A stretch of DNA of 56,411 nt, taken from assembly GCA_022600345.1 (NCBI GenBank), contig JAHZKP010000106.1, positions 1 through 56,411 of the forward strand. Direction: 5' to 3'. The DNA is from Alphaproteobacteria bacterium (lineage in GTDB: Bacteria; Pseudomonadota; Alphaproteobacteria; Rhizobiales; Hyphomicrobiaceae). Each line of letters begins with the position of its first letter. Positions within the stretch are counted from its first letter, which is position 1. The position numbers were made by a program, and so were the translations under genes. The notes beneath the pieces are model-generated. The model saw nothing but the letters and a program-made list of their open reading frames with translations, had not been told where the DNA came from and made no database searches. This document shows, piece by piece, positions 42,333 to 51,404 of this stretch.

Positions 42333-42614
42333 ATGACCGGCTTCAACACCAAAGCAATCGCAACGGCTCTGACTTTCGCAGTTCTCGCAGTTTCCACCAC
42401 TCAGGCTTCCGCCGTTTCAAGCTCCGTCAAGTATGCCTGCATGGGCGACTATCTTTCCTACTGCTCCTCGCACGCTCCTGGTTCATCGGGCGTCAAGCGC
42501 TGCATGCGCCGCAACGGCTCCAAGTTGTCCCGCACCTGCGTCAAAGCTCTGGTTAAAGCCGGTTACGTTTCAAAATCAGAAGTTCGCCGCCGTGCTGCAA
42601 AGCTGGGACGGTAA
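42333..42614 (+). CDS. Small secreted cysteine-containing protein (93 aa)
   Basis: ATG 42333, with GGGAGAAG just ahead, gives 93 residues with signal peptide (IATALTFAVLAVSTTQASA). The mature part carries four cysteines (ACMGDYLSYCSS, KRCMRRNGS, RTCVKAL). It resembles small secreted proteins with Cys pairs found in alphaproteobacteria, and C-x6-C...C...C spacing could give two disulfides. It ends in a basic stretch (SEVRRRAAKLGR). Function unknown. It follows dut by 143 bases and is read separately. The short hairpin at about 42631-42652 (CAACAC...GTGTTG) may be its terminator but belongs to the adjoining repeat family. Confidence 0.7.
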   Translation: MTGFNTKAIATALTFAVLAVSTTQASAVSSSVKYACMGDYLSYCSSHAPGSSGVKRCMRRNGSKLSRTCVKALVKAGYVSKSEVRRRAAKLGR

Positions 42615-42666
42615 GGCTCTTTATTAGCTCAACACTGCGTAAACGCGTGTTGAAGCTATTGTTGGC

Positions 42667-42723
42667 CCAACACTCGGTCCCTTGACACTGCGCAGGCTTG
42701 TGTCAGATGCAAACCGGTGTTGG
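42667..42723. repeat. Nested-palindrome repeat, copy 1
   Basis: 57 bases with ends CCAACACTCGG and CCGGTGTTGG (inverted) and an inner inverted pair GACAC...GTGTC. It shares over 80% identity with the two full copies at 56023-56150. The following bases (TGACAAGATACGG at about 42729-42741) are also shared with the tail of the distal array at about 56197. A smaller CAACAC...GTGTTG hairpin (42631-42652) lies just before it. Confidence 0.75.
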
Positions 42724-42810
42724 AGCGGTGACAAGATACGGCGAGTTTGTGTTGAGTAAGATGCCCATCGCCACGTTGCGGCGACATCCGCGCCATGACA
42801 CCCAAGCTCC

Positions 42811-43755
42811 TCAAGCCTTTTCGGCGATACGGCTCTTAACCTCATCGGGTGCGCCGAAGTGGCCGAAATAGCGTGGATCGATATTCTCAACGGGCAGCAG
42901 GATCAAAACGTCGGTGGTGCCGAACTGCCAGTCGATCACGGCGCCATCGCCGACCATTGCTCCCAGACGCAGATAGCCCTTGATCAGCGGCGGCATGGCT
43001 TTCAACGCAGAGCGCGGATCGACCTCGGCCTTGGGCAAACGGTCCATTGGCACGTGCAGGCCGTCATGCGCGCGGCAGCACCATTTTTCGGGAGCCAGCA
43101 CATTGTGGTGCAGGAAGCTCAATGGCACCGCGTGGACGTCGGGGTCGGTGCCAGGGAAACTCGCACAACCGAGCATGACATCGACCTTGTGTTCGCGCAC
43201 ATACGTCCACAAACCATGCCAAAGCAGCTCAACGGTTCGCTTGTTGCGATAGGGCTTGAGCACGCATGAGCGCCCCAGCTCCATGAACGTATAGGAATTG
43301 CGGTGGCGGGCGATCAGCGGGGCAATGTCGTACTCCCCTTGAGTGTAGAACCCAAGGCTGCGCTCGGCGGGCTTTTGGCGAAGGACGCGGTAGGTTCCAA
43401 CGACAGCCGGCCGCCGAACCTGCTTCCAGCCCTTGTTGGGTGCGGTGGCGGCATGGTCAATCACCAACAGATGATCGCAGATCGCGTCGTAGGGATCTTC
43501 GTCGCGGCGGCGCATCATTGCCGTTACGGATGGGCTGGCGGACATTTCGTCGTAAAATACGCTGTAGCGCAGGGCCTGGGCCTGGCGAATTTCCTGTTTG
43601 TCACGGGCGAGCCGTACTTCCAGCGAACCGACCTTGCCAAAAGACCTGGGCGCCGTTTCACGAGCGACCGGCTTCAGCAGTTGATGGCGTTGCGGCAGAA
43701 TGCCCCTGCAAACCGCCTGTCCGCCAGCCGCAAGGGCTTGTCCTAGCTGCGTCAT
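42811..43755 (-). CDS. olsB: Ornithine-acyl-ACP N-acyltransferase (OlsB)
   Basis: The 314-residue GNAT-fold enzyme adds a 3-hydroxy fatty acid to ornithine, the first step of ornithine lipids. EVRLARDKQEIRQAQALRYSVFYDEM, CDHLLVID, VVGTYRVLRQKPAERSLGFYTQGEYDIAPL, FMELGRSCVLKPYRNKRTVELLWHGLWTYVREHKVDVMLGCASFPGTDPDVH and LIKGYLRLGAMVGDGAVIDWQFGTTDVLILLPVENIDPRYFGHF are the OlsB phrases. About 45 N-terminal residues precede the conserved domain and are probably loop. ATG 43755 has GGGG 11 bases upstream. OlsA, the second enzyme, is not in the window. Ornithine lipids are common in rhizobia and many alphaproteobacteria and replace phospholipids under phosphate stress. Alternative: lyso-type hemolysin family acyltransferase. 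Confidence 0.92.
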   Translation of the reverse strand: MTQLGQALAAGGQAVCRGILPQRHQLLKPVARETAPRSFGKVGSLEVRLARDKQEIRQAQALRYSVFYDEMSASPSVTAMMRRRDEDPYDAICDHLLVIDHAATAPNKGWKQVRRPAVVGTYRVLRQKPAERSLGFYTQGEYDIAPLIARHRNSYTFMELGRSCVLKPYRNKRTVELLWHGLWTYVREHKVDVMLGCASFPGTDPDVHAVPLSFLHHNVLAPEKWCCRAHDGLHVPMDRLPKAEVDPRSALKAMPPLIKGYLRLGAMVGDGAVIDWQFGTTDVLILLPVENIDPRYFGHFGAPDEVKSRIAEKA

Positions 43756-44069
43756 TGAATTCTTTCCCCTGTTTCAAGCGCCAACCGGATTGCTGCCAGG
43801 ATAGAACCGCTGACCGCATGGTGGATGTGATCCCCGGCCCATGGCCGTTCCCAGAATGCTTGCATGTGCGTATTCGCTGTTCCCTATGGCGAATGGCTCC
43901 CCCGAGCCCCCACATTCCGCATTGCGCAACACGCATTACGCTATGGTTGCACTTTTATTCCGGCGCTGATTTGAAGGTCAGTTGCTGCGGCTGTCAATTT
44001 GTCAAATTGCTTCCGGCAAATATTGGACCGGGAAAACACCGTTGCGGAGCGGTGGTGTCTGTCATTCGA
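43756..44069. other. Gap upstream of olsB
   Basis: No gene is supported. A perfect dyad CAATTT-GTC-AAATTG lies at 43995-44009, about 240 bases from the olsB start, and could be an operator. Other parts look featureless. Confidence 0.35.
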
Positions 44070-46532
44070 TCAGGCCGCAGTTCCACGACCGGGGCAGGGG
44101 CTTTGCTTGCGAAATGAGCGTTCCAGGACGCCGTGGAGCTGATCGGGCAGGAATGGTTTGGTCAAATAGTCATCCAAGCCCGCATCCAGATAGCGTTGGC
44201 AGTCCTCGTGGAAGGCGTGGGCGGTCAGCGCCACGATCGGAGGACACTGCGGCGGATCAGAATCTGAACTGTCGACGTTTGCAAACAGCTCCTTGATTAT
44301 TCCAGTCGCTTCGACGCCATCAAGGCCAGGCATCATGATGTCCATCAAAATGACGTCCGGCATTCTGGCCGCCCCCGCCAGGGCACGCTCCATATGTTCG
44401 ACGGCTTGGCGGCCGGTACGCGCAACGAGGACCTCATGGCCGGCGCTTTCGGCGATCTTCACGGCGAGAAGTTCGTTGATCGGATTATCTTCGACGATCA
44501 GGACAACGCGGGCGTTAGAAGTGCCGCTTTGATGATCTGGCGCCGCATGACGCGATGTTGATCTTCCTGCCTCATCGTTGTCATCCGTTGCGTGTTTTGA
44601 CGCGACCGGCTGGTGCTCATTCCCGGTGGGCTGTTTGTCGGCCAAGACCTGCTCGATCAGACTTTCCGGCCTGACGGGGCGAACGAGATAGCGCGAAAAC
44701 CCTTGTTTTGTGAATGCCGACCAGCGCGAACGATCCGCCAAGTCCATGATAACCGTGCCGTTGACGTGGCGATCCTTATCGTTGCCGGTGGCCGCCTTCA
44801 GAAGTTTACCCGCGGTTGCTGCATCGGCGGCGGCCTCAACAACCAGTTCATCGAATGACGATCCACGCTTGCGCATCGCCAGAACCGCCTCGAGCGCCTG
44901 CTCCAACGGCGCTTCGACGACCTGGGCGCCACGAAGTGTAAGTTCGCGAGCCATGGCGCCGCGCTCTATTGCCCGGTCACAGGCTAAAAGCACACGGCGG
45001 GTTCGGCTGGGGTGCGCGATTTCATCAACCGATGCTGCGCTGTTGGCGGATGGGGCGGCAAGCAAATCAAGGTCGGCGGTAAAGGTCGCCCCGCACCCTG
45101 GTTCACTGTCAACGCGGATGTCGCCGTGCATAGCCCGCGCGAGCCCGCGCGAAATGGCCAGACCAAGGCCGCTGCCGCCTAATTGTTGCTCGGCGACGAT
45201 GCCTGATTGTTCGAATTCCTGAAACAGGCGGGTGCAATCTGCGCTGGAAAGCCCGGCCCCCGTATCGCTCACGGATATCGAGACTTTCAGCGTCTTTTGC
45301 TCAGCGGGCTTGTCGGTTGGCGCGCTGCCATTCGCGGTGGCCGCGTTGCCGTCATGGGTGCTGCCTGCGGCTAAACCGACATGCACCGTGATGCCGCCTT
45401 CGTCGGTAAACTTGGTGGCATTGGACAGCAGGTTGAGGATGATTTGGCGGACCCGGGCGGAATCGCCAATCAGGCGGGCTGGAACAGAGGGATCGACCGA
45501 CCAGGCCAACTCGAGGTTCTTGTCGTGGGCTTTCGGGGCCAGCAACTCAACTGTACTGCGAACGCACTCTGATAGAGAAAATTCTTCTTGGCGCAATGTC
45601 AGTTTGCCGGCTTCGATTTTTGAGAAGTCGAGGATTTCGTCGATCAGGGACAGAAGCGTTCCCGCGGACTGATCAATGGCTGCCACGTAGGTGCGCTGAT
45701 CATCGTCGAGGTCTGTTTCATTGAGCAGACCGGCCATACCCAGGATGCCATTCATCGGCGTGCGGATCTCATGGCTCATGGCGGCCAGGAAACGCGATTT
45801 GGCTTGGTTTGCGGCTTCGGCCTGGCAGCGGGCTTCTTCGAGCCGCGCGTTTTGCTCGCGCTCGGCGGTGATATCGCGGCCGACCAGTTCAACCTCCGCC
45901 AATCCGTTGTCATCGTGGGGCAGCACGTGGACCTGCCAGGAAATCCACCGGTCGCCTTTAGGGGTGGCGATGAGCTGATCGCCTAAGCGCGGCTCATGGG
46001 CGCCAAGCGACGCCCAACCGGCTGAAGGGTCGGCGGTGTCGCCGGCAATAATTTCGGGAGCGAACGGGCTCCCCAGGGCGATATCGGCGTCCTTTTCGAA
46101 CAATTCGCAAAAGGCCCGGTTGGCAAAGGTCAGCCGGCCGGTGTGATCCAGCCGTAGAATAAGATCGGTTTGCGCATCGAGCAGGTGGCGGTAGTGGGCG
46201 TCGCGTTCAGAAACTTCCCAGCGCAAGTCCTGGAGTTGCTCCAGGCGGGCCTCAATCCTCTCGCCCAACGCATCGATACTCGAATTGGCTGTTGTAAGCG
46301 GCTGGGCAGGCTGTCGGCTGGAAGCAAATTGAAGGGTCCAGAATGCCGCTCCTGTCAGGACGGTGCCCAGAACCGCCAGCACATGGGCGGCACCAAAGCG
46401 TCCGGGAAGCATGGTGAGGGCCAACAGCAGGATGATGTAGCCTGAGACCGCCGCGAAGACACTCAGGCGAGCGGAAGCCCAGCGGACTACCAATCCGCAC
46501 TGCGCACGTAGGCTTGTGAGTGATGCATGCAC
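44070..46532 (-). CDS. Hybrid sensor histidine kinase with PAS, pseudo-receiver and receiver
   Basis: 820 residues. Two membrane helices (~25-70), a coiled-coil (~85-110), PAS (~115-225, [19 protein letters not shown]), HisKA with MSHEIRTPM (H254), HATPase_c (N box [11 protein letters not shown]1 SDTGAGL, G2 [17 protein letters not shown]), then a receiver-like domain (~510-632) with no phosphorylatable Asp in the right place ([14 protein letters not shown]). A final true receiver (~674-800) carries EDN (681-683) and phospho-Asp D731 in [13 protein letters not shown]. That is the BarA/RcsC-type layout. The kinase should pass phosphate to D731 or onward to a HPt elsewhere. The input signal is unknown; PAS may bind a small ligand or redox group. 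Confidence 0.88.
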   Translation of the reverse strand: MHASLTSLRAQCGLVVRWASARLSVFAAVSGYIILLLALTMLPGRFGAAHVLAVLGTVLTGAAFWTLQFASSRQPAQPLTTANSSIDALGERIEARLEQLQDLRWEVSERDAHYRHLLDAQTDLILRLDHTGRLTFANRAFCELFEKDADIALGSPFAPEIIAGDTADPSAGWASLGAHEPRLGDQLIATPKGDRWISWQVHVLPHDDNGLAEVELVGRDITAEREQNARLEEARCQAEAANQAKSRFLAAMSHEIRTPMNGILGMAGLLNETDLDDDQRTYVAAIDQSAGTLLSLIDEILDFSKIEAGKLTLRQEEFSLSECVRSTVELLAPKAHDKNLELAWSVDPSVPARLIGDSARVRQIILNLLSNATKFTDEGGITVHVGLAAGSTHDGNAATANGSAPTDKPAEQKTLKVSISVSDTGAGLSSADCTRLFQEFEQSGIVAEQQLGGSGLGLAISRGLARAMHGDIRVDSEPGCGATFTADLDLLAAPSANSAASVDEIAHPSRTRRVLLACDRAIERGAMARELTLRGAQVVEAPLEQALEAVLAMRKRGSSFDELVVEAAADAATAGKLLKAATGNDKDRHVNGTVIMDLADRSRWSAFTKQGFSRYLVRPVRPESLIEQVLADKQPTGNEHQPVASKHATDDNDEAGRSTSRHAAPDHQSGTSNARVVLIVEDNPINELLAVKIAESAGHEVLVARTGRQAVEHMERALAGAARMPDVILMDIMMPGLDGVEATGIIKELFANVDSSDSDPPQCPPIVALTAHAFHEDCQRYLDAGLDDYLTKPFLPDQLHGVLERSFRKQSPCPGRGTAA

Positions 46533-46749
46533 GTGACTTACTCGCGGGTTCGCTCATGACAAGGTCGTCGTCACCGATCGCATGGCCCCAAGAATTGCCT
46601 GCGGCAGTGACATTCCCAATAGCGCGAAGGGCTACTGAGACTTGTCATCTTAACGAAGCACGCGGCGTCTGAAGAAGAACTGAAAAGATCTGGTAAAATA
46701 ACAGTTTACACCGTCCCGTTGCGGGACTACCCGAAGTGTGAGCAGGGCG

Positions 46750-47019
46750 TCAATCATCGTCCAGGCGGCGCGCTGCCTCGACAATCATCAAGGGGACGCC
46801 ATTGCGGATGGGGAAGGCCAGCGCCGCGGCCTTGCTGATCAGTTCGGACTTTGAACGGTCGTAGGTCAGACGTGTCTTGGTGATGGGGCAGACGAGTAAC
46901 GATAAAAGCTGCGGGTCAGGCAGCTCATCGGCAACCGCCGTCTCGTCATTGCCGCCGGCTTTGCAGCCGGGCCGTCGCTGATCGCTCGCGTCATCGTCTG
47001 TAGCTTTGTCGTCGGTCAT
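46750..47019 (-). CDS. Trm112/YcaR-type zinc-ribbon-like small protein
   Basis: 89 residues. The core is [54 protein letters not shown], the pattern of Trm112/UPF0434 proteins (often 60 residues). An extra ~33-residue acidic N-terminus ([18 protein letters not shown]) is added. The usual second metal-binding Cys pair is missing: only VCPIT remains, so zinc binding is doubtful, which holds for many bacterial members. Bacterial UPF0434 proteins are unassigned; Trm112 activates methyltransferases in other domains of life. It ends 42 bases after the LON-domain gene's stop in the same direction, likely the same operon. Confidence 0.83.
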   Translation of the reverse strand: MTDDKATDDDASDQRRPGCKAGGNDETAVADELPDPQLLSLLVCPITKTRLTYDRSKSELISKAAALAFPIRNGVPLMIVEAARRLDDD

Positions 47020-47060
47020 TGAAACACCGGTAATGGTGGGTAATAGAGCTTTCCAAAGGT

Positions 47061-47747
47061 CTACTGAAGTGTGCCGCCGGCTTCGCCGCTTCCACTGGCC
47101 GCCAATTCCATCTCGGCAAGTGCTACCAGTACATCAGCGCGGGACTTTAATTCGTCGGCCTCCAGGAGCGCTTGTTTTTCTTCCGGCCCGTAAGGGCTCA
47201 TGATCGAAAGCGCATTGATCAATTGTTCGCTGGAGGCGCGCATGATCGACGACCAGTCCCCCTCCATATGGTTGGCATCGAGATATCGGCGCAGCACCGA
47301 AAGCAGTTTTTCGCGGTCGACCTTGTCCTCGCCTCGGCCCTGTTCGAAGTCCCCGCTGAATCGCGTGAAGTCGACCTGCATCATACGGAAGGGCGTATCT
47401 GTGCTGCATTCCTGGAGGACATGATAGCGGGCAATGCCTGTCAACGTTATCGCAATCCGGCCGTCGTCGAGTTCCTGGAACGCCGACAACCGACCGGCGC
47501 ATCCCACCGCGTGCAGGTCGACGTTCTTGCCAGTCGGGCTTTCTTCTTCCTCATCGCCACCGATCGGTTGAATGACCCCTATTACGCGGTCATTGCGCAG
47601 CACCCATTCCACCATCGCCAGATATCGCGGTTCGAAGATGTTGAGCGGCAGCGTGGCGCGCGGCAGGAGAATGGCTCCCCGCAAGGGGAACACGGGGATC
47701 TCTGCGGGCAAGTCGGAAGGCTTCAGATAGCGTTCCGCAATGGGCAA
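47061..47747 (-). CDS. LON N-terminal substrate-binding domain protein
   Basis: 228 residues with only the Lon N-domain: [78 protein letters not shown] and the helical part [30 protein letters not shown]. There is no ATPase or protease part, so it is an adaptor or peptide-binding protein; this is a standard free-standing form in alphaproteobacteria. It lies after the thioredoxin-TPR gene (107 bases) and before the Trm112-like gene on the same strand. All three suggest a protein quality control theme, but the link is contextual. Confidence 0.9.
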   Translation of the reverse strand: MPIAERYLKPSDLPAEIPVFPLRGAILLPRATLPLNIFEPRYLAMVEWVLRNDRVIGVIQPIGGDEEEESPTGKNVDLHAVGCAGRLSAFQELDDGRIAITLTGIARYHVLQECSTDTPFRMMQVDFTRFSGDFEQGRGEDKVDREKLLSVLRRYLDANHMEGDWSSIMRASSEQLINALSIMSPYGPEEKQALLEADELKSRADVLVALAEMELAASGSGEAGGTLQ

Positions 47748-47854
47748 TGGCCTATTCCTCTCAAAGTCGGTTCTTCAGCTAAGGCTGCAGGCTGATTAAA
47801 ATCCGTGCAGCCCTGCAACGCCGCAGGCTTCTACGCCTCGGGCAATTGCCAAAA

Positions 47855-48775
47855 TCAGGAAAACAAAATCGCTGACAGACGTTTCCGGCCCTCGATGGTA
47901 GCAGGATCTTTGGGGCCCCAGGCATCAAACAATTCGACAAGCTGTTTTCTGGCAGCTTCCTCGTTCCAATCGCGCTGCGATTTGACAATCTCCAACAGGT
48001 GATGAATCGCGGTTTGTTTATCGCCATTGGTCGCCAGCGCCACGGCCAGGTCATAGCGGGCCTGATGGTCGCTGGGATTGGCTGCAACCTTGGCTTCCAG
48101 TTCGTCCGTCGGGCCGGCTGACTCTGCCTTTTTCGACAACGCCAGCGCGGCCAGGACGGCTTGAACGGATGCCGCGTTCTTGGCATTGGGCGGGACAAGG
48201 CTGATGGTCTGCTCGGCGCGCCCGGCATCGCCACTTTTCAGATAGCACTTCGCAAGGCCGGCCAGAGCTTCGGTGTTTTCGCGATCATCCTGCAGGATGG
48301 AGGCATACATTGTCGCCGCACCCTGGAGATCTCCCGACTCGAAGGTTGTTTCAGCCTCCTGCAGGATTTCAGCAACGCCGCCGCCGCCGGTCTGGCTTAA
48401 CAACCGTTCGATGAAACTGCGGATCTGGCTTTCGGGCAACGCGTCTGCGAACCCGTCCAAGGGCCGACCGTCCTTGAAGGCATAAACCGTGGGAAGCGCC
48501 TGAATGCGCAGTTGCTGGGCCAGGGACTGATTGGCGTCGGCATCGATTTTGACCAGCCGGACCTTGCCACCATAGCTTTGCACCACCTTCTCGAGGACCG
48601 GCGTCACCTGCTTGCACGTGCCGCACCAGGAGGCCCAGAAATCGACGAGTACCAGCGCATCCTTGGAAGCCTCGATAACGTCGGCGGTGAAGCTGGCCGT
48701 GTCGCCATCCTTGATTACAGCGGCGTCCGTTGCCCCTGCGGGGGCGGCAGAAGCGTCGCTTGAGCCAAATAACAT
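47855..48775 (-). CDS. cnoX: Thioredoxin-TPR co-chaperone, CnoX (YbbN) type
   Basis: The 306-residue protein is a thioredoxin domain (~25-130) with the active site WASWCGTCKQ (C51, C54) and cis-proline loop QALPTVYAF, followed by a TPR domain (~150-290; GDLQGAATMYASILQDDRENTEALAGLAKCYLKSGDAGRAEQTI). CnoX proteins hold client proteins under oxidative stress and hand them to GroEL; those with a true CXXC also have redox activity. The E. coli form has lost the second Cys, but this one keeps both. It starts at 48775, next to a MITE-like element at 48859. Its downstream neighbours (LON-type, Trm112-like) run the same way. Confidence 0.88.
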   Translation of the reverse strand: MLFGSSDASAAPAGATDAAVIKDGDTASFTADVIEASKDALVLVDFWASWCGTCKQVTPVLEKVVQSYGGKVRLVKIDADANQSLAQQLRIQALPTVYAFKDGRPLDGFADALPESQIRSFIERLLSQTGGGGVAEILQEAETTFESGDLQGAATMYASILQDDRENTEALAGLAKCYLKSGDAGRAEQTISLVPPNAKNAASVQAVLAALALSKKAESAGPTDELEAKVAANPSDHQARYDLAVALATNGDKQTAIHHLLEIVKSQRDWNEEAARKQLVELFDAWGPKDPATIEGRKRLSAILFS

Positions 48776-48858
48776 TTAGTGCGTCTCCATATGGGTGCGG
48801 TTTATGTCTTTCAGTCACAACTTGGGCACGTGGCACGCGTGCGAGAAGCATTCTACTT

Positions 48859-49161
48859 TAGCAGGCTGTTGAAGAACTCAGTGAGGACGCGATGCGAGAC
48901 GAAATTGGCTGCCGGCAAGACGCGTCCGGTGCAGTCGTGGTGGACCCACGGCAAACCGGCGCAACGCAGTCCGGTAGTCAATTTCGCCGCATCCCCTTGG
49001 GACACCGCACTTTTTCGCCTCGGCGGCGTCGCGGCACTGGCACATCGTGTCGCAGACGCGCTTTCAGCACGATAACCCATATCGCGCTGCGCGCCGCTTC
49101 TGGCCGAATGCGAAAAAGTGACTGGTGTCGCGAGCCACATGAGTTTTTCAACAGCCTGCTA
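48859..49161. mobile_element. 303-bp MITE-like element (TAGCAGGCTGTTGAA ends)
   Basis: The two ends, read inward, match at 21 of 22 positions. Both start TAGCAGGCTGTTGAA; the single difference is G or A at base 16, then AACTCA. It holds no transposase gene. The same first 15 bases end the element at 53500-53655 and the one starting at 56291. The motif resembles ends of IS1182/IS5-type elements, but this is from memory. It fills most of the gap 48776-49242. Confidence 0.8.
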
Positions 49162-49242
49162 GGACACATAACATGCTTTGTCGCCGTATTGTGCGATTGC
49201 TCACATTTTGGGACCGCGTCCGCGGACTGCTGAGATTGACGG

Positions 49243-49746
49243 TCACGTGGGGAGCTCGACGATTGTCGGCTGATGGCCGCATTGGCGGATGAATTCGAAC
49301 AGATCCTCGCGGGCGATATTAGTGGTGGCGGTGTTTTCGAGCGGATGGCAATTGATGGTTTCGTTCGCGGTCAACCTGGCATCGATAATCACGCTGACTT
49401 GCTGGTCGCGGTCGTTGATGAGGGCGAAGGCGGTCACCGAACCGGGCTCGACACCCAACACGCTTCGCATCAGGTCAGGTTTGCCGAAGCTCAGGCGCGC
49501 CGAGCCGATCGATTTTGGCAGCGCCTTGAGGTTTACCTGAGTGTCGCTTTGAGCCACGACCAGGAACAGGCGCCCCTTGGCATCTTTCAGGAACAGGTTC
49601 TTGGTGTGACCGCCGGGCATATCGCGCTCGAGGGCCTGGCTCTCGGCAACCGTGAAGACGGCGGGGTGGTCAACCGTCGTCGTATCGATGCCCAGTTCGG
49701 CCAGGAACTCGAAAAGTTCGGCGCGGCTTTTGGCGGCGCGGCTCAT
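49243..49746 (-). CDS. Ala-tRNA(Pro) deacylase (ProX/YbaK family)
   Basis: 167 residues of the YbaK/ProX trans-editing family, which clears alanine wrongly attached to tRNA-Pro. The YbaK core shows DHPAVFTVAESQALERDMPGGHTKNLFLKDAKGRLFLVVAQSD (K of the TKNLFL motif conserved), LPKSIGSARLSFGKPDLMRSVLGVEPGSVTAFALINDRDQQVSVIID and CHPLENTATTNIAREDLFEFI. GxEPGxVTAF and the TKNLFL motif place it in the ProXp-ala/PrdX group. It follows a MITE-like element (48859-49161) by 81 bases at its 3' side and stands alone. Substrate specificity is inferred from the motif. Confidence 0.92.
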   Translation of the reverse strand: MSRAAKSRAELFEFLAELGIDTTTVDHPAVFTVAESQALERDMPGGHTKNLFLKDAKGRLFLVVAQSDTQVNLKALPKSIGSARLSFGKPDLMRSVLGVEPGSVTAFALINDRDQQVSVIIDARLTANETINCHPLENTATTNIAREDLFEFIRQCGHQPTIVELPT

Positions 49747-49943
49747 TGCGATCAGTCTCCGGTTAGCGAATTTGCGTTGTTTTTACCGGCCTCGCATAGC
49801 ATTGACGGGGGTTTGGACACAATCGATTGTCGGCGGGATCAGATGAACGCAAAAAGACATTCTCGACGGGCTTGAAATCTGTGAGCAGTTGCGTCATAAG
49901 ACGTGGCTCGCGTGCTGAAGAAGTTGTTTTCAGTACGGGTCAA

Positions 49944-50018
49944 GCGGATGTAGCTCAGGGGTAGAGCATCACCTTGCCAAGGTGAATGTCGCGCGTTCGA
50001 ATCGCGTCATCCGCTCCA
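49944..50018 (+). tRNA. tRNA-Gly (GCC)
   Basis: Acceptor GCGGATG/CATCCGC, D arm GCTC...GAGC, anticodon loop TTGCCAA with anticodon GCC, T arm CGCGC-GTTCGAAT-GCG type stem, discriminator T and encoded CCA. 75 bases, no intron. It is alone, between the deacylase gene and the ParA gene. Confidence 0.93.
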
Positions 50019-50230
50019 AAATTTTCCAATAAAATCAATGACTTGCGAAGGGTGCAGGTAGAACTGCGCCGTGGACAATGGTCAGAACAGGGCGCAAACG
50101 TGCCGTGAACTAACCGTAATAAACGCGCACTTATCCGCGCAGTGTCCGCTGTACGTACGTTCTTTTTTATGGTTCGGTAGCGCCGTCTACAACCAGCTTT
50201 CCACGAATTCCGCCCCGGTCACTCAGTGCA

Positions 50231-51118
50231 TCAAGACGCGGCCTGGGTTGTATGGATGGGTGCGGATGGCGTCTGTTTTGCCGCTGCATTTCCAGCTTTC
50301 AGGCGTTCCAGCACTTCAACGCTCAATGAGCGGATGGCCTTACCCACCGAACCGGGGTACTTGGCGCCGTAGGACCGGTGCTGTGGCTGGAATCTGGCGG
50401 CATCCTGAAGGGCGTTGACGCGGGGGACGGCGGCTGAGAAGCACTTGTTTTCCGGGTTGGAATTCAACCACTTGATGTACTCCCCATCGGTCTGGGAAGC
50501 CTCGTCACGCATGTTGATCATGACGCCCATGTTTTCGGCAAAACCCATCTCGGGATTGAGCGCCTTGAAGCGGCGGAAGACTTCCAGTCCGCAGACCGAG
50601 ACATAGTCGGCCTTGGTCGGTGAAATGTGGAAGTCGGCTTCGCGCAGCCAGCTTTCGGTCAGAACCGAGAGGCCGGGAGGGCAGTCGATCAGCACGACAT
50701 CGAAAACACTGCGCACGGAGTTGAGGATCTCGGCAATGGAGTTGCGCAACTGGCCGTGGGCAGCTTCCTTGGAGACTTCGCGTTCAAACAACGTTAGCTG
50801 CATGTCGCTGGGCATCAGGAAAATAGAGCGGGCATCGTCGATGTCGGAGACGTCGCGGATCACGAAATCCGACCATTTGGCTTCGTCGCCGCGCAAGACC
50901 CGGGCGACCAGATAATCGACAATCGTCAAGCCATCGCGCTGCAGGCGAAACAGATCGTTGACGGTCATCAGCATGTTGGAGACGGTCGCTTGGGCATCGC
51001 TATCGATGACCAGCACGTTCTTGTTGTGCTCTGCTGCCAGCGTTTCCGCCAAGGCGAGGACGAGCGTCGATTTGCCGACACCGCCCTTGGTATTCATGAC
51101 TGCGATCGTGTTTCTCAT
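50231..51118 (-). CDS. Solitary ParA-family ATPase
   Basis: 295 residues. MRNTIAVMNTKGGVGKST holds the deviant Walker A (KGGVGKST, 11-18), with VLVIDSDAQATVSNML as switch I and VLIDCPPGLSVLTESWL as Walker B. FHISPTKADYVSVCGLEVFRRF and the C-terminal alpha helix follow. No parB or partner gene is adjacent, so it is not an ordinary parAB pair; solitary ParA-like ATPases often position protein complexes or plasmid or chromosome cargo. The C-terminus carries a short low-complexity tail. Between it and the upstream protein gene lies a good terminator (51281-51310), so it has its own promoter. Cargo unknown. Confidence 0.88.
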   Translation of the reverse strand: MRNTIAVMNTKGGVGKSTLVLALAETLAAEHNKNVLVIDSDAQATVSNMLMTVNDLFRLQRDGLTIVDYLVARVLRGDEAKWSDFVIRDVSDIDDARSIFLMPSDMQLTLFEREVSKEAAHGQLRNSIAEILNSVRSVFDVVLIDCPPGLSVLTESWLREADFHISPTKADYVSVCGLEVFRRFKALNPEMGFAENMGVMINMRDEASQTDGEYIKWLNSNPENKCFSAAVPRVNALQDAARFQPQHRSYGAKYPGSVGKAIRSLSVEVLERLKAGNAAAKQTPSAPIHTTQAAS

Positions 51119-51280
51119 ACTGCACAGATCCCCTGTTCCCCTATGCCCAGCGCGGGCGGCGGCGGCCCTTCACTCCCTCAGATGCGCGGGGAATATGGCA
51201 GGGTCGGGGACGCTTGCCAAAGCATTTGCGAACGACGTCGAAAATTTGCGGGTGAGTTTGCTATTGGGGATGACTACAAC

Positions 51281-51310
51281 AAAAATGGGCGAGGCTGCCG
51301 GCCTCGCCCA
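51281..51310 (-). terminator. Rho-independent terminator of the 51405-52130 gene
   Basis: TGGGCGAGGC-TGCCG-GCCTCGCCCA at 51286-51310 has a 10-bp GC stem. The flanking AAAAA (minus-strand T-run) makes it a minus-strand terminator; AATATTTT on the other side may allow plus-strand use. Confidence 0.85.
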
Positions 51311-51404
51311 AATATTTTAGATGCGTGTTCAAAACACGCCGGATGATGCCCGGCTCCAACCCATATTTGTCAAAGGGAGCGTGGGCGTAGGCCAACTGGA
51401 TTTA

